Positions 1 to 8,794 of a stretch of DNA of 64,000 bases are shown here, in pieces. The translations under genes were made by a program, and so were the position numbers. The DNA lies in NCBI GenBank assembly GCA_017792465.1, contig CP051234.1, positions 870,606-934,605 on the forward strand, read 5' to 3'. The notes below the pieces were generated by a model. It had not been told where the DNA came from. It did not search any database and saw only the letters and a program-made list of their open reading frames with translations. This DNA is from Filomicrobium sp. (lineage in GTDB: Bacteria; Pseudomonadota; Alphaproteobacteria; Rhizobiales; Hyphomicrobiaceae). Position 1 is the first letter of the stretch. Each line of letters opens with the position of its first letter.

Positions 1-1387
1 AGAAGAAGACGCCCGGATCGCCTTTCGAGATCAGCATCGCCTGCCTGAAATTGTCTTCGAGCATGGGTCCGAGGATGAATGCGATCAGGAATGGAGCCGC
101 CGGAATTTCCAGCTTGAGCATGGCGAAGCCGACGATCCCCATGATCATCATCACCATCACATCGAAAATCGAGTTGTTGACGGCGTAAGCTCCGAAGACG
201 CAGAAGACGAATACAACCGGGAACAGAATCCGTTGCGGGATATCGGAAATTTTGCTCATCACGCGGATTGATGCTTTGCCGATGATCAGGAGATAGAACG
301 AGCTGAGCATGATCCCGATAAAGAGCGCGTAGATCAAATCGATGTTCTCCTGAAACATCAACGGACCTGGCCGCAAGCCATGGACCATGAAGGCACCAAG
401 AATGATGGCCGTTATGATGTCGCCGGGGATGCCCAGCGCCAGAAGAGGAATCAAGGTGGCGCCGGCAACGCCGTTGTTCCCCGCTTCCGATGCGGCCACA
501 CCTTCCAACTCGCCCTTGCCGAAGTTCGCCTTGTTCTTGGATGTCCTTCTTGCTTCTGAATAGGAAAGAAACGCTGCTGGAGCTCCGCCAATTCCTGGAA
601 TGGCACCCAATACGACACCGATGAAACTGCCGCGGATGATTGTTTTGAGGTTGTTTTTGAAGTCGGCGAACGTGGCGCCCATGCCAGCAAGAGCGCTTTG
701 CTCACGCGGCGTACTCTTTTGCACGAAGAAGTTGATGATCTCAGGTAGCGCGAACAGGCCAATCAGGACTGGAATGAATGCAAGCCCGTTCATCAAATTG
801 AGATTTCCAAAGACGAAGCGGTTGGTGCCGAACACCAAGTCCAGGCCGAGCGTCGCAAGGATCAGTCCCAGGCATGCAGATCCATAGCCCTTGAGCAGCT
901 GATCCCCAGAGACGCCGGAAATAATCGTCAACGAGAACACGATCAACGTGAACACTTCGGCCGGACCGAACTGCAACGCAAAGCTGGCCAGCACTCCGGC
1001 GAACAAGATCAGCGACAAATTCGAAACGAAGTCGGCCACGCAGGAGGCATACAAGGCCATATCGAGCGCTCGACGCGCTTCCCCGCGCTTGGCCATCGGA
1101 TAGCCATCGATGGCGGTGCAGGAGGCCGCAGGCGTGCCGGGCGCGTTTATGAGAATTGCCGTGATCGAGCCACCATAAAGCCCGCCCTTGTAAACGCCGA
1201 GTAGCAGCAGAATTCCGGTGACGGGCTGCATCGCGAACGTGAACGGCAGTGTGAGCGCCACCGCCATCGGCGTCGTCATGCCGGGAATGGCGCCAGTGAT
1301 CGTTCCAACGACCACCCCGACGAACAGGACCATAACGTTTTGGAATGTCGCAAAGAGCCCAATCGCGTTTGCCAGCGTGTCATACAT
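1..1387 (-). CDS. tctA: TctA-family transporter large permease subunit, 3' end outside window
   Basis: Large membrane subunit of a tripartite tricarboxylate (TTT) transporter, which imports carboxylates or related anions with a periplasmic binding protein. The start ATG at 1387 gives MYDTLANAIGLF, and the translation runs through long hydrophobic segments with the family's GAIPGMTTPMAVAL and NAPGTPAASCTAIDG stretches near the N-terminus and GAIPGIGGAPAAF in the middle. About 462 codons are present; family members are about 500 residues, so only the C-terminus is missing. It begins 3 bp after the stop of the small permease gene, so the two are co-transcribed with the upstream ROK regulator. 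The substrate cannot be read from the permease; the divergent sulfatase and dehydrogenase suggest an organic sulfate ester or choline-related compound. Confidence 0.93.
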   Translation of the reverse strand, partial: MYDTLANAIGLFATFQNVMVLFVGVVVGTITGAIPGMTTPMAVALTLPFTFAMQPVTGILLLLGVYKGGLYGGSITAILINAPGTPAASCTAIDGYPMAKRGEARRALDMALYASCVADFVSNLSLILFAGVLASFALQFGPAEVFTLIVFSLTIISGVSGDQLLKGYGSACLGLILATLGLDLVFGTNRFVFGNLNLMNGLAFIPVLIGLFALPEIINFFVQKSTPREQSALAGMGATFADFKNNLKTIIRGSFIGVVLGAIPGIGGAPAAFLSYSEARRTSKNKANFGKGELEGVAASEAGNNGVAGATLIPLLALGIPGDIITAIILGAFMVHGLRPGPLMFQENIDLIYALFIGIMLSSFYLLIIGKASIRVMSKISDIPQRILFPVVFVFCVFGAYAVNNSIFDVMVMMIMGIVGFAMLKLEIPAAPFLIAFILGPMLEDNFRQAMLISKGDPGVFF

Positions 1388-1390
1388 GGC

Positions 1391-1882
1391 TCAAATCCCT
1401 TGCAGAAACGGTTCAAGAATGCCGCCGGGAATTGGCACGTTCGCGATCTTGGCGAAGAAGAGGTGCAGGCAGATCGGAAGAAGCAGGGCAACAGGAGCAA
1501 TGATGAAGGGATTTCTTTCGCCAGCAAGGATCATCAAGAAGAAGAGAGCCAAGGTGCACGTCAGAACGAAGCCGGCATGCGGCAGGGCATAAGCGGTCAA
1601 GAGAAAGGCGATGAAGACAACCACCACCTTGAAAATTGGACGCGCATCGATATTGGGAAAGCTTGAACCTGGCTTTTTCTCTGCCAGGGCGCCGAGCGTT
1701 ATCATCAGGCCGATGATTGTTATCGCAATCGCAATGATACGCGGGTAGTACGACGGTGACATCACCGCGAATTTCACCCTCTTGGGTTCGTCGATCCCGA
1801 CCGGAATGAGAAACACCAGCAGTCCGACGCCGATCGCTAGGAATATGATTCCGGCCCAAAAGTCTCTGTTTCGAACCACCAA
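1391..1882 (-). CDS. tctB: TctB-family transporter small permease subunit
   Basis: Small membrane subunit of the TTT transporter, 163 residues, typical for TctB. Four hydrophobic segments are visible: about 10-28 (FWAGIIFLAIGVGLLVF), about 48-66, about 85-105 and 120-150. It sits between the ROK regulator (47 bp upstream) and tctA (3 bp downstream) in one minus-strand operon. TctB proteins diverge quickly, so assignment rests on length, hydrophobic pattern and the neighbouring tctA. With TctA and the TctC-like binding protein encoded divergently at 3297, the transporter is complete. Confidence 0.88.
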   Translation of the reverse strand: MVVRNRDFWAGIIFLAIGVGLLVFLIPVGIDEPKRVKFAVMSPSYYPRIIAIAITIIGLMITLGALAEKKPGSSFPNIDARPIFKVVVVFIAFLLTAYALPHAGFVLTCTLALFFLMILAGERNPFIIAPVALLLPICLHLFFAKIANVPIPGGILEPFLQGI

Positions 1883-1928
1883 CGTTGTCCTCCGGTTGTC
1901 ATTGTGCGTTTTGTTATCGTTGTTCGAG

Positions 1929-3146
1929 TCATGCGGCCTTCAGCTTTTTGACGTTGAGCTCTCCAGTGAAGACGAACTCTTGCAGCGCGACACTGATCGC
2001 GGCGTCGGCTGACTTGATTGTGCTGCGCTCAATCATGGCTTTCGCGTTGCTCCGGCCTGCCGTTTCCAGTCCCTCGATCAATCCGGCGCAATACTCAGGC
2101 TGCCGGCCGACCTCACCGCCAAGGATGACGGTCTTGGGGTTGAAGAGAGCGATCACAGCGTCGATACCGACGGCGAGCCGACGTCCGGCTTCACGAAATG
2201 CGTTGACCGCTGTCGGCTCTTTTGTATCTGCAGCAAGCACAGCCTCGTTCAGACTTGCAGCTTGTTGCGCCAATGGCAGATTGGGCTTGCCGAGCATCTC
2301 TAGAATCGCTCGACCGCTTGCGGTCACCTCGAGGCAGCCGCGCCGTCCGCATTGGCAAGGCCTCTTCTCATCGGGAATGCGGAAATGCGAGAGTGAGCCG
2401 AAGCCCGGTGCACCAGAAGCGATGAAGCGGCCATCGAGATAGGCGCTTACGCCGATGCCGAGCGCGACGTTGACGAGATAGATGTCGCCGGGTTCAGCCC
2501 GCGGCTTCAACTCGGCGCGTAAAATCGCGGCGGCTCGAGGTTCGACCCGAACAGGCAATTGCAACGCCTCTTTGAGTATTGCGCTGACAGGAACATCTCG
2601 CCAACCGAGTGGATTAGAGGTCAACAGATCGGCACGTCCGGCCCTGTCGGCGCCACTCGATATTGCTGCGGCAACGCCAACGCCAAGCAGCCGGCTACGA
2701 TTGAAATTGGCGTCATAGATGAGGGCCTTTGCGCGCTCCGCCAGTTTTTCAAGAAATTCTGAGGCCGAACTGGGATCGAGATCGTCGCAGTCGATTGTTT
2801 CGACGATGTCGCCCAGCGCATTTGCAAGGGTCACGCTGCGGCGGTTCGCTGTCAGCGACACAGCCAGTACGAATGCGCCAGTTGGATTGATCGACAAATG
2901 CGTTTCACGACGCCCAACCCTGCCGGGCGGCTCGTCGCTGGGGCTCTCGATCAAAAGTCCCGCTTCGAGCATCTCCCGAGTGATCCGTGAGATAGCAGCG
3001 CTCGTTAGACCCGTCTCCTCGGCCAGCCGGGCGCGAGTGAGCACGCCCCTTTGACCGATCAGGTTTATGAGGCTCTCGCGATTTTTCCGCCTAAGGACCG
3101 CCGTCGATGACGCTCCTCCGAGCTGATCAAAATTATCTACCGACAT
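1929..3146 (-). CDS. ROK-family transcriptional regulator
   Basis: Predicted DNA-binding repressor of the ROK (NagC/Mlc/XylR) family, 405 residues. Residues about 20-65 form a MarR-like winged helix (GVLTRARLAEETGLTSAAIS), followed by an ASKHA sugar-kinase-like fold. The zinc-binding ROK signature is present as CQCGRRGCLE near the middle, and the GGEVGR loop lies toward the C-terminus. ATG at 3146 was chosen; a longer reading from 3209 would need TTG. It leads the tctB-tctA operon and faces tctC across 150 bp, so it probably controls both sets in response to a pathway ligand. Its ligand need not be a sugar. Family call is firm, regulon inferred. Confidence 0.9.
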   Translation of the reverse strand: MSVDNFDQLGGASSTAVLRRKNRESLINLIGQRGVLTRARLAEETGLTSAAISRITREMLEAGLLIESPSDEPPGRVGRRETHLSINPTGAFVLAVSLTANRRSVTLANALGDIVETIDCDDLDPSSASEFLEKLAERAKALIYDANFNRSRLLGVGVAAAISSGADRAGRADLLTSNPLGWRDVPVSAILKEALQLPVRVEPRAAAILRAELKPRAEPGDIYLVNVALGIGVSAYLDGRFIASGAPGFGSLSHFRIPDEKRPCQCGRRGCLEVTASGRAILEMLGKPNLPLAQQAASLNEAVLAADTKEPTAVNAFREAGRRLAVGIDAVIALFNPKTVILGGEVGRQPEYCAGLIEGLETAGRSNAKAMIERSTIKSADAAISVALQEFVFTGELNVKKLKAA

Positions 3147-3296
3147 AATAATATCCAAGAAGGCTTGTGAAATTAGCTGTGTTCTAGCGTTAGTTATAAT
3201 TTTTTGCAAACGGTAAATAATTATTGAGCCGACGCCATCTTGGTGCTAGGGAGGCAAAGCTCGCGGCAAGCTGGCGCGAGACAGTCGGAGGAAAAA
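3147..3296. promoter_or_regulatory. Divergent control region between ROK regulator and tctC
   Basis: This 150 bp gap drives both the ROK-tctBA and the tctC-sulfatase-GMC units. It is clearly AT-rich in its central part and contains a perfect 10-bp palindrome, AATAATTATT, at 3216-3225. AT-rich palindromes are usual for ROK regulator operators, so this is a candidate binding site. A strong ribosome site, GGAGGA, lies at 3287-3292 ahead of tctC. Core promoter elements could not be assigned with confidence. Confidence 0.45.
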
Positions 3297-4274
3297 ATGC
3301 GCAAACAACTCATAAGAATTGCTGCTGCAGCGTGTGCTGTATTCACGGCCTTTCCGGTGCTTGCTGACACCTACCCAAGCCGCTCGATAACGCTCATCGT
3401 TCCGTACGGTGCGGGGGGCGCGGCCGACGTGTCAGCGCGCGTGCTCGTCGGGCCTGCGAGTGAGAAACTTGGTCAGCCTGTCGTTGCGGTGAACAAGACA
3501 GGTGCCGCCGGAGTCATTGGATCGTCGTATGTCGTCAGCTCGCCAGCTGATGGATACACGATGCTTTCCGCGCGTGTCGGCTGCCAGATGGGCGTGCCCG
3601 CCATGAACAAGACGATCCCGTACAAGTGGGATGACTTCACCTTTATCGGCCTGACCGAAACCAACCCTTTCGTGTTGGTCGTGCCCGGCAACAGCAAGCT
3701 CAAGAGCTTCAAGGATTTCGAAGCCAAGGTGAAAGCCGGCGAGGATTTGACCTACGCGTCTGCGGGCGTCGGGACACTCCTGCACATTGCGACCGCCGTC
3801 ATGGCTGATGAGATGGGCGTCGGCCTCGACCACCTCACGCATGTTCCCTTCAAGGGCGGCGGAGCTGCCAATGCTGCCATCGTCGGGGGCAAAGTCGACT
3901 TCATGTGGCAGAGCCTGTCCGGCGTGATCAACGCAATCGAAGCGGGTCAGTTGAAAGCACTTGCCATTACCACGCCGGAACGGTTTGCAGCCGCCAAAGA
4001 TGTCCCGACCGTATCAGAGCTCGGCTATCCTGGCATGGAGCAAATTATTGGCTGGTCGGCCGTCTACGGTCCGCCGGGCCTTCCCAAGAACGTCGTCGCG
4101 AAGTGGACGCAACTTTTGGAAAGTCTGAAAAGCGATGCTGCGTGGGTGAAGCGGACGACCGATCTCGGAAACGTCGTCGATATTCGAAGCCCTGAAGACA
4201 CCAAAAAGTTCGTCGGCAAGCAATACAAAGCGTTTGACGTATCTCTGCAGAAGCTTGGGCTTCGCGTCGAGTAA
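3297..4274 (+). CDS. tctC: TctC-family (Bug) periplasmic substrate-binding protein
   Basis: Extracytoplasmic solute receptor of the TTT transporter, 325 residues, the usual Bug-family size. A Sec signal peptide covers residues 1-23 with a cut before DTYPSR. The N-terminal strand and ligand loop ITLIVPYGAGGAADVSARVL is the canonical TctC start, and LTHVPFKGGGAANAAIVGG is the conserved middle motif that contacts carboxylate ligands. ATG at 3297 follows GGAGGA by 4 bases; an upstream TTG at 3240 in the same frame would bury the signal peptide. It heads the plus-strand set with the sulfatase and GMC genes and works with the divergently encoded TctA and TctB. The ligand is unknown. Confidence 0.93.
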   Translation: MRKQLIRIAAAACAVFTAFPVLADTYPSRSITLIVPYGAGGAADVSARVLVGPASEKLGQPVVAVNKTGAAGVIGSSYVVSSPADGYTMLSARVGCQMGVPAMNKTIPYKWDDFTFIGLTETNPFVLVVPGNSKLKSFKDFEAKVKAGEDLTYASAGVGTLLHIATAVMADEMGVGLDHLTHVPFKGGGAANAAIVGGKVDFMWQSLSGVINAIEAGQLKALAITTPERFAAAKDVPTVSELGYPGMEQIIGWSAVYGPPGLPKNVVAKWTQLLESLKSDAAWVKRTTDLGNVVDIRSPEDTKKFVGKQYKAFDVSLQKLGLRVE

Positions 4275-4365
4275 GACATGCCCACGAGTGCCAGGCCGAG
4301 CAGTGCAATGCGCTGCCGCCTGCGCCCGCGCGCACAAGATTTGCGAGCATTCCAACGGAGCCTCT

Positions 4366-5910
4366 ATGCGTTCTGATCAACCGAATTTTCTGTTCATTCA
4401 GGCCGACCAGATGGCCGGACCGGCAATGCCGTTCAGCGGCAACAAGACGGTCAAGGCGCCCGCAATGAGCAGGCTGGCCGAAGAAGGTGTCATTTTCGAC
4501 AACTGCTATTGCAATCTGCCAATGTGCGGGCCGTCGCGCGCTTCGATGCATGCAGGGCGCCTGCCATTCAGTATCGGCATGTATGACAATGCGAGCGAGT
4601 TCCATTCGGCGATCCCGACTTTCGCGCACTACTTGAGATCGCTCGGCTACCGTGTCGAAATGGCCGGCAAGATGCACTTCGTTGGGGCAGACCAACTGCA
4701 CGGTTACGACAAACGGCACACGACCGAAATCTATCCCGCGAACTTCGCCTGGACAGTCGACTGGTCGAAAGGGCGAGATTACCGGCCGACCAATTTGACC
4801 ATGGCTCCTGTCATTGAAAGCGGGCCGTGTATCCGGACCTTGCAAATGGACTACGACGATGAGGTTGGCTACCACGGAGTCCAGGCAATCTACGACCTCG
4901 CGCGCAAGTCCGATGGAAAACCGTGGTGGTTGACGGTTTCATTCACGCAGCCGCATTCGCCGTTTGTCATCGCCCAGGAATATTGGGATCGTTACGATCA
5001 CGACGACATCGAAGCGCCGAGTGTGCCGGAGATCCCCCTCGATGAGAAAGATCATCTGAGCCGGAACCTGCATTATTGCCAAGGCCGTCATCAGTTCACC
5101 GTGAGCGAAGACCACAAACGCAATGCGCGCCACGGCTACTACGGCATGATCTCGTTTGTTGATGACAAGGTCGCTCAGCTGCGGTCGACATTGGAAAAAT
5201 GCAGGCTTGCCGACAACACTGTGATCATCCTGACCGCGGACCACGGGGAAATGATGGGTGAACGCGGCATGTGGTACAAGCAGCACTTTTTCGAATGGGC
5301 CAGCCGGGTGCCCTTCGTCGTGCACGCGCCGAAACGTTTCAAGCCGGCCCGCATCCAGGAAAACATTTCGCTTATCGACCTGATGCCAACGGTGCTAGAC
5401 CTCGCGAACGGTGACCCCTTCACGGAGTATGTCGGCGAAAAGATAGATGGAAAGTCGCTTGTCGAGCCGCTCGAAGGCGACAGCACCGGGATGAGCGATA
5501 TCGTCATCTCCGAGTTTGCCGCAGACGGCTCCACGGGACCCAGCAGAATGGTCAAGAAGGGGTCGTGGAAATACATGTATCTCGAAGGCGTGGATGAACT
5601 TCTTTACGACATTACAAACGATGCCAAAGAGCTGACAAACGAGGTCGACAATCCAGCGCATGCCGATCGTCTCGAAGAGCTTCGCCGGATTGCCTTCGAA
5701 GGCTGGGACCCCGAGGAACAGCGCTGCGTTATCCGCAAGGATCAGGAGCGGCGCCTTATGATCCATAAGGCAACCGACGGCGAACCGACTTGGGTCAACG
5801 TCGTTCGAATTGACGACAACGAACGCTACATACGCAACGCCGGGGCCGCAGACACCAAGGCCAAAGCCCGCCTGCCCTACGTTGCGCCAGCAAAGCCAGA
5901 CAAGATGTGA
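4366..5910 (+). CDS. betC: Choline-sulfatase-type sulfatase
   Basis: Type I sulfatase, 514 residues, predicted to split choline-O-sulfate (or a similar ester) into choline and sulfate in the cytoplasm; no signal peptide is present. The formylglycine site is C54-G-P-S-R58. Metal ligands include D14 near the N-terminus and the late DHGEMMGERGMWYKQHFFEW segment. The stretch YDNASEFHSAIPTFAHYLRS and the GKMHFVGADQLHG motif closely follow rhizobial BetC. ATG at 4366 follows GGAG at 4357-4360; the open frame extends upstream but without a signal or ribosome site. It lies 91 bp after tctC and about 200 bp before a GMC oxidoreductase. Substrate is inferred from similarity and context; another sulfate ester is possible. 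Confidence 0.82.
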   Translation: MRSDQPNFLFIQADQMAGPAMPFSGNKTVKAPAMSRLAEEGVIFDNCYCNLPMCGPSRASMHAGRLPFSIGMYDNASEFHSAIPTFAHYLRSLGYRVEMAGKMHFVGADQLHGYDKRHTTEIYPANFAWTVDWSKGRDYRPTNLTMAPVIESGPCIRTLQMDYDDEVGYHGVQAIYDLARKSDGKPWWLTVSFTQPHSPFVIAQEYWDRYDHDDIEAPSVPEIPLDEKDHLSRNLHYCQGRHQFTVSEDHKRNARHGYYGMISFVDDKVAQLRSTLEKCRLADNTVIILTADHGEMMGERGMWYKQHFFEWASRVPFVVHAPKRFKPARIQENISLIDLMPTVLDLANGDPFTEYVGEKIDGKSLVEPLEGDSTGMSDIVISEFAADGSTGPSRMVKKGSWKYMYLEGVDELLYDITNDAKELTNEVDNPAHADRLEELRRIAFEGWDPEEQRCVIRKDQERRLMIHKATDGEPTWVNVVRIDDNERYIRNAGAADTKAKARLPYVAPAKPDKM

Positions 5911-6107
5911 CGCGCCGCAATCTCTGTTCCATGAGTATGGGCAAGGTGTCCGCACGCCCAAGGCTTTATCGGATTGACTAGACCGACGATTGCTGCCGAA
6001 CAGTTTGGTCTGTCGCTCGCAGTTAGCTGCGTGACTGAGGCAGTTCGTTGCCTGGTTAGCCCGTCGGACAGTGCGCTGCTCTCGACCGCACGCAAGGAGA
6101 AGCAAGA

Positions 6108-7730
6108 ATGAGCGAGATCGGGGAAAAGTACGATTACATAATTGTCGGTGCCGGGTCGGCGGGCTGTGTTCTGGCCAACAGGCTTTCAGCCAATCCCGAT
6201 TTACGGGTGCTGCTCATCGAGGCGGGCGGATGGGATAACAATCCATGGATCCATGTTCCAGTCGGCTACTTCAAGACCTTGCACAATCCTAAAACCGACT
6301 GGTGCTACAAAACTGAGCCCGACCCCGGCTTGAACGGGCGATCTGTTGACTGGCCACGCGGAAAAACTATTGGAGGTTCAAGTTCCATCAACGGCATGCT
6401 GTATATCCGAGGCCAACGCCAGGATTACGACACCTGGGCCCAGTTAGGAAACAGAGGCTGGGGCTACGATGATGTCCTGCCGCTCTTCAAGCGTTCTGAA
6501 AACTTCGAACGAGGCGAGACCGAATTCCACGGCGCAGGTGGCGGCCTGTCGGTCATCGAAACGCGCGCCAAGAGCAAAATTTCAGAAGCCTTCATCAACG
6601 CTGCTGTCGAGATGGGCGTGCCTCGAACGAACGATGTCAACGGGGCTGTTCAGGAGGGCGTGGACTACTTCCCACAAACCACGCGCAATGGTTTGCGCTG
6701 TTCGAGTTCGCGCGCATTCCTGCATCCGGTGCGCAATCGAAAGAACCTCGACATCGTCACCCATGCTTACACGCAGCGGTTGGCGTTTGCCGAAAACGAG
6801 CCCAATCGCGTCAGTGGTGTCGAGTATCTGCGCAAGGGTGTCGCGCAATCAGCCGCCCTCAAAGACGGTGGTGAACTGATTTTGTCTTCTGGCGCGATCG
6901 GGTCGCCGCAAATCCTAGAACTGTCAGGCATCGGCCGGGGCGACATCTTGAAATCAGCGGGCATTGACGTGTGCCATGAATTGCGTGGCGTCGGCGAAGC
7001 GCTTCAGGACCACCTTCAAATCCGCCTGGTCTATGAAGTCAATGTTCCCACCCTCAATGATGTGATCAACAACGTCTTCCACCGGATGGGGATCGGACTT
7101 CAGTACGTCTTGAGCCGGACCGGCCCGATGAGCATGGGCGCGAGCCAGGTTTGCGTCTTTGCAAGGACGATGGACATCCTGGAGACACCTGACATTCAGT
7201 TTCACTTTCAGCCGTTGAGCGCGGACAAGCCGGGCATCGTCATGCATCCATTTTCGGGCATAACGTCCTCGGTCTGCCAGTTGCGTCCAGAGAGCCGGGG
7301 GCACGTCCACGTCGCCACACCCAACGCATCCGACCATCCCAAAATCACGCCGAATTACCTTTCAACGAAAGGCGATCAGGATTGCGCAGTCCGGGCGGTC
7401 AAGTTCGCAAGAGAGATGACCAAGACAGAATCGCTCCGACCGTTCATCGTGCGTGAGCATATGCCCGACAGCGATCCGCAAACCGACGAGGCATTGCTTG
7501 ATGCAGCTCGCAATATGGGCCAGTCGATCTACCACCCGACATCGACCTGCAGAATGGGCCCGGACGATCAGGCTGTCGTTGACGATAGGCTTCGCGTGCG
7601 GGGCCTCAAAAGCCTTCGCATCGCGGATGCCTCCATCATGCCATCGATCACCAGCGGCAATACCAACGCCCCGTGCATCATGATCGGTGAAAAGGCCAGC
7701 GAAATGCTTGTCGCTGATCGCAGGCTCTAG
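6108..7730 (+). CDS. GMC-family FAD oxidoreductase, choline dehydrogenase-like
   Basis: FAD-dependent alcohol dehydrogenase of the glucose-methanol-choline family, 540 residues, as usual for BetA-type enzymes. The dinucleotide motif GAGSAG is at residues 14-19, the GMC signature GKTIGGSSSINGMLYIRG near 85-105, and the catalytic pair is represented by the His in YHPTSTCRMG and the Asn in NTNAPCIMIGEKA near the C-terminus. AAGGAG lies just ahead of the ATG. Next to a choline-sulfatase it would naturally oxidise the released choline to betaine aldehyde, but no BetB aldehyde dehydrogenase or BetI regulator is nearby, so another alcohol substrate remains possible. Confidence 0.85.
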   Translation: MSEIGEKYDYIIVGAGSAGCVLANRLSANPDLRVLLIEAGGWDNNPWIHVPVGYFKTLHNPKTDWCYKTEPDPGLNGRSVDWPRGKTIGGSSSINGMLYIRGQRQDYDTWAQLGNRGWGYDDVLPLFKRSENFERGETEFHGAGGGLSVIETRAKSKISEAFINAAVEMGVPRTNDVNGAVQEGVDYFPQTTRNGLRCSSSRAFLHPVRNRKNLDIVTHAYTQRLAFAENEPNRVSGVEYLRKGVAQSAALKDGGELILSSGAIGSPQILELSGIGRGDILKSAGIDVCHELRGVGEALQDHLQIRLVYEVNVPTLNDVINNVFHRMGIGLQYVLSRTGPMSMGASQVCVFARTMDILETPDIQFHFQPLSADKPGIVMHPFSGITSSVCQLRPESRGHVHVATPNASDHPKITPNYLSTKGDQDCAVRAVKFAREMTKTESLRPFIVREHMPDSDPQTDEALLDAARNMGQSIYHPTSTCRMGPDDQAVVDDRLRVRGLKSLRIADASIMPSITSGNTNAPCIMIGEKASEMLVADRRL

Positions 7731-8145
7731 CCATTGCAATCAAACTTACTGTGCACTGAAGGCCTAAAGGGTTAGGCTGAATTGCGTTGGTTATGAGCAG
7801 ATCTTGTATCGCTTCGGGCGACGTTCAGGCGCAGATCCATGTTTTGGACCAATTGGATCGGGCGATGACCGATATCTAGGGAGAAACAGTAATCCTAAGC
7901 AATACCGTCTCCTTTCGGCGGAATTGGCGAAACTCGATTCAGCGACGGTTGCTTCCCTTATTGGCCCGAGGCAGACGTCGGTCCAGCCCTGCGGGAAGTT
8001 CGCTGATGAGGGCAAAGCCGTCGAACCGCGCTTTGACGGCTGCTGACCGGGAAGTCCGGACGCGAGACTGCGCGCCGCTGATGCTCGAATATGACCCGGA
8101 GCAAGCGTGCCGGGCACCAAATGCTTCCGTCCAAAGCGGACGTGC
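7731..8145. other. Intergenic region without a convincing gene; degenerate dispersed motif
   Basis: No coding region here can be supported. Two short stretches, 7950-7980 (core TTGGCCCGAGGCAGACGTC) and 8124-8145 (core CCAAAGCGGACGTGC), resemble two stretches at 10567-10597 and 10727-10748 in the gap after the metallo-beta-lactamase gene. They look like worn copies of one dispersed intergenic sequence. Confidence 0.5.
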
Positions 8146-8730
8146 TTAGTCCTCGGCGTTGAGCCCTTTCAACACTTGATCAACTACAGTTTTCGCGAAG
8201 TCGCTTGTCAGGGGTTGGTGTCCCACCAAAAGTCGAAAGAAGATCGGCGCCAGGACAAGATCGGCAGCAGCCTCGACATCGGTAGCCTTCCGCAGTTCAC
8301 CTGCCTGGATTGAGTTCGAGAGGACTTCCATGATCGATTCTCGGGTGCGCAGGATGATCTGATGCCGGAAAGCTTTTGCCAGCTCGGTGGTTGGATCGGC
8401 AGAGGCGATGAGTGTTGCTGCATTTCGTCCAGTCGCCGTGCCAAAGACAGCGATAACGCCTTCAAGTACCCGGGTAAGGTCCCTGGCGACCGATCGGCCG
8501 AGCACGGCAGCTGAACTGTTTGGGACATCTGCCATCAGCGCTGCCATGGCAACTGACGTCGCGTTTGGCCAAGTGCGATAGATAGTTGGCCGCGTCACGC
8601 CCGTTCTTGTCGCAAGTTCCTCGATCGTGACAGCGGCCACTCCACCTTCGGCCATAAGCTCGCGCGCTGCATCGAGAACCTGCTGCCGAGCAGCAAGATT
8701 GGGAGGTCGCCCCCGAGTAGGCCTGGACAT
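8146..8730 (-). CDS. TetR/AcrR-family transcriptional regulator
   Basis: TetR-type repressor, 194 residues. The N-terminal helix-turn-helix occupies residues about 12-58, with TIEELATRTGVTRPTIYRTW giving the recognition helix. The C-terminal part is an all-helical ligand-binding domain of the TetR_C type. A good ribosome site (AGAGG on the minus strand) precedes the ATG at 8730. It is divergent from the broken VOC gene at 8795, with an inverted repeat in the 64-bp gap, so it probably represses itself and that gene. The inducer cannot be predicted. Confidence 0.92.
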   Translation of the reverse strand: MSRPTRGRPPNLAARQQVLDAARELMAEGGVAAVTIEELATRTGVTRPTIYRTWPNATSVAMAALMADVPNSSAAVLGRSVARDLTRVLEGVIAVFGTATGRNAATLIASADPTTELAKAFRHQIILRTRESIMEVLSNSIQAGELRKATDVEAAADLVLAPIFFRLLVGHQPLTSDFAKTVVDQVLKGLNAED

Positions 8731-8754
8731 ATGAGCCTCTTGACAGGATATTTA

Positions 8755-8776
8755 TTTTACATATCGTAACGTAAAA
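8755..8776. promoter_or_regulatory. Candidate TetR operator
   Basis: Inverted repeat TTTTAC-N10-GTAAAA centred between the divergent TetR and VOC genes. Size and position fit a TetR-family operator that would cover both promoters. No footprint or second copy supports it. Confidence 0.5.
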
Positions 8777-8794
8777 ATAGCATGAGAGATAGCC

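Noticed and set aside
3147-3209. Longer N-terminus for the ROK regulator
   Set aside because: Needs a TTG start and adds residues not seen in the family; ATG at 3146 is adequate.
4045-4875. 276-residue minus-strand open frame
   Set aside because: Overlaps tctC and the choline-sulfatase on the other strand and has no family resemblance.
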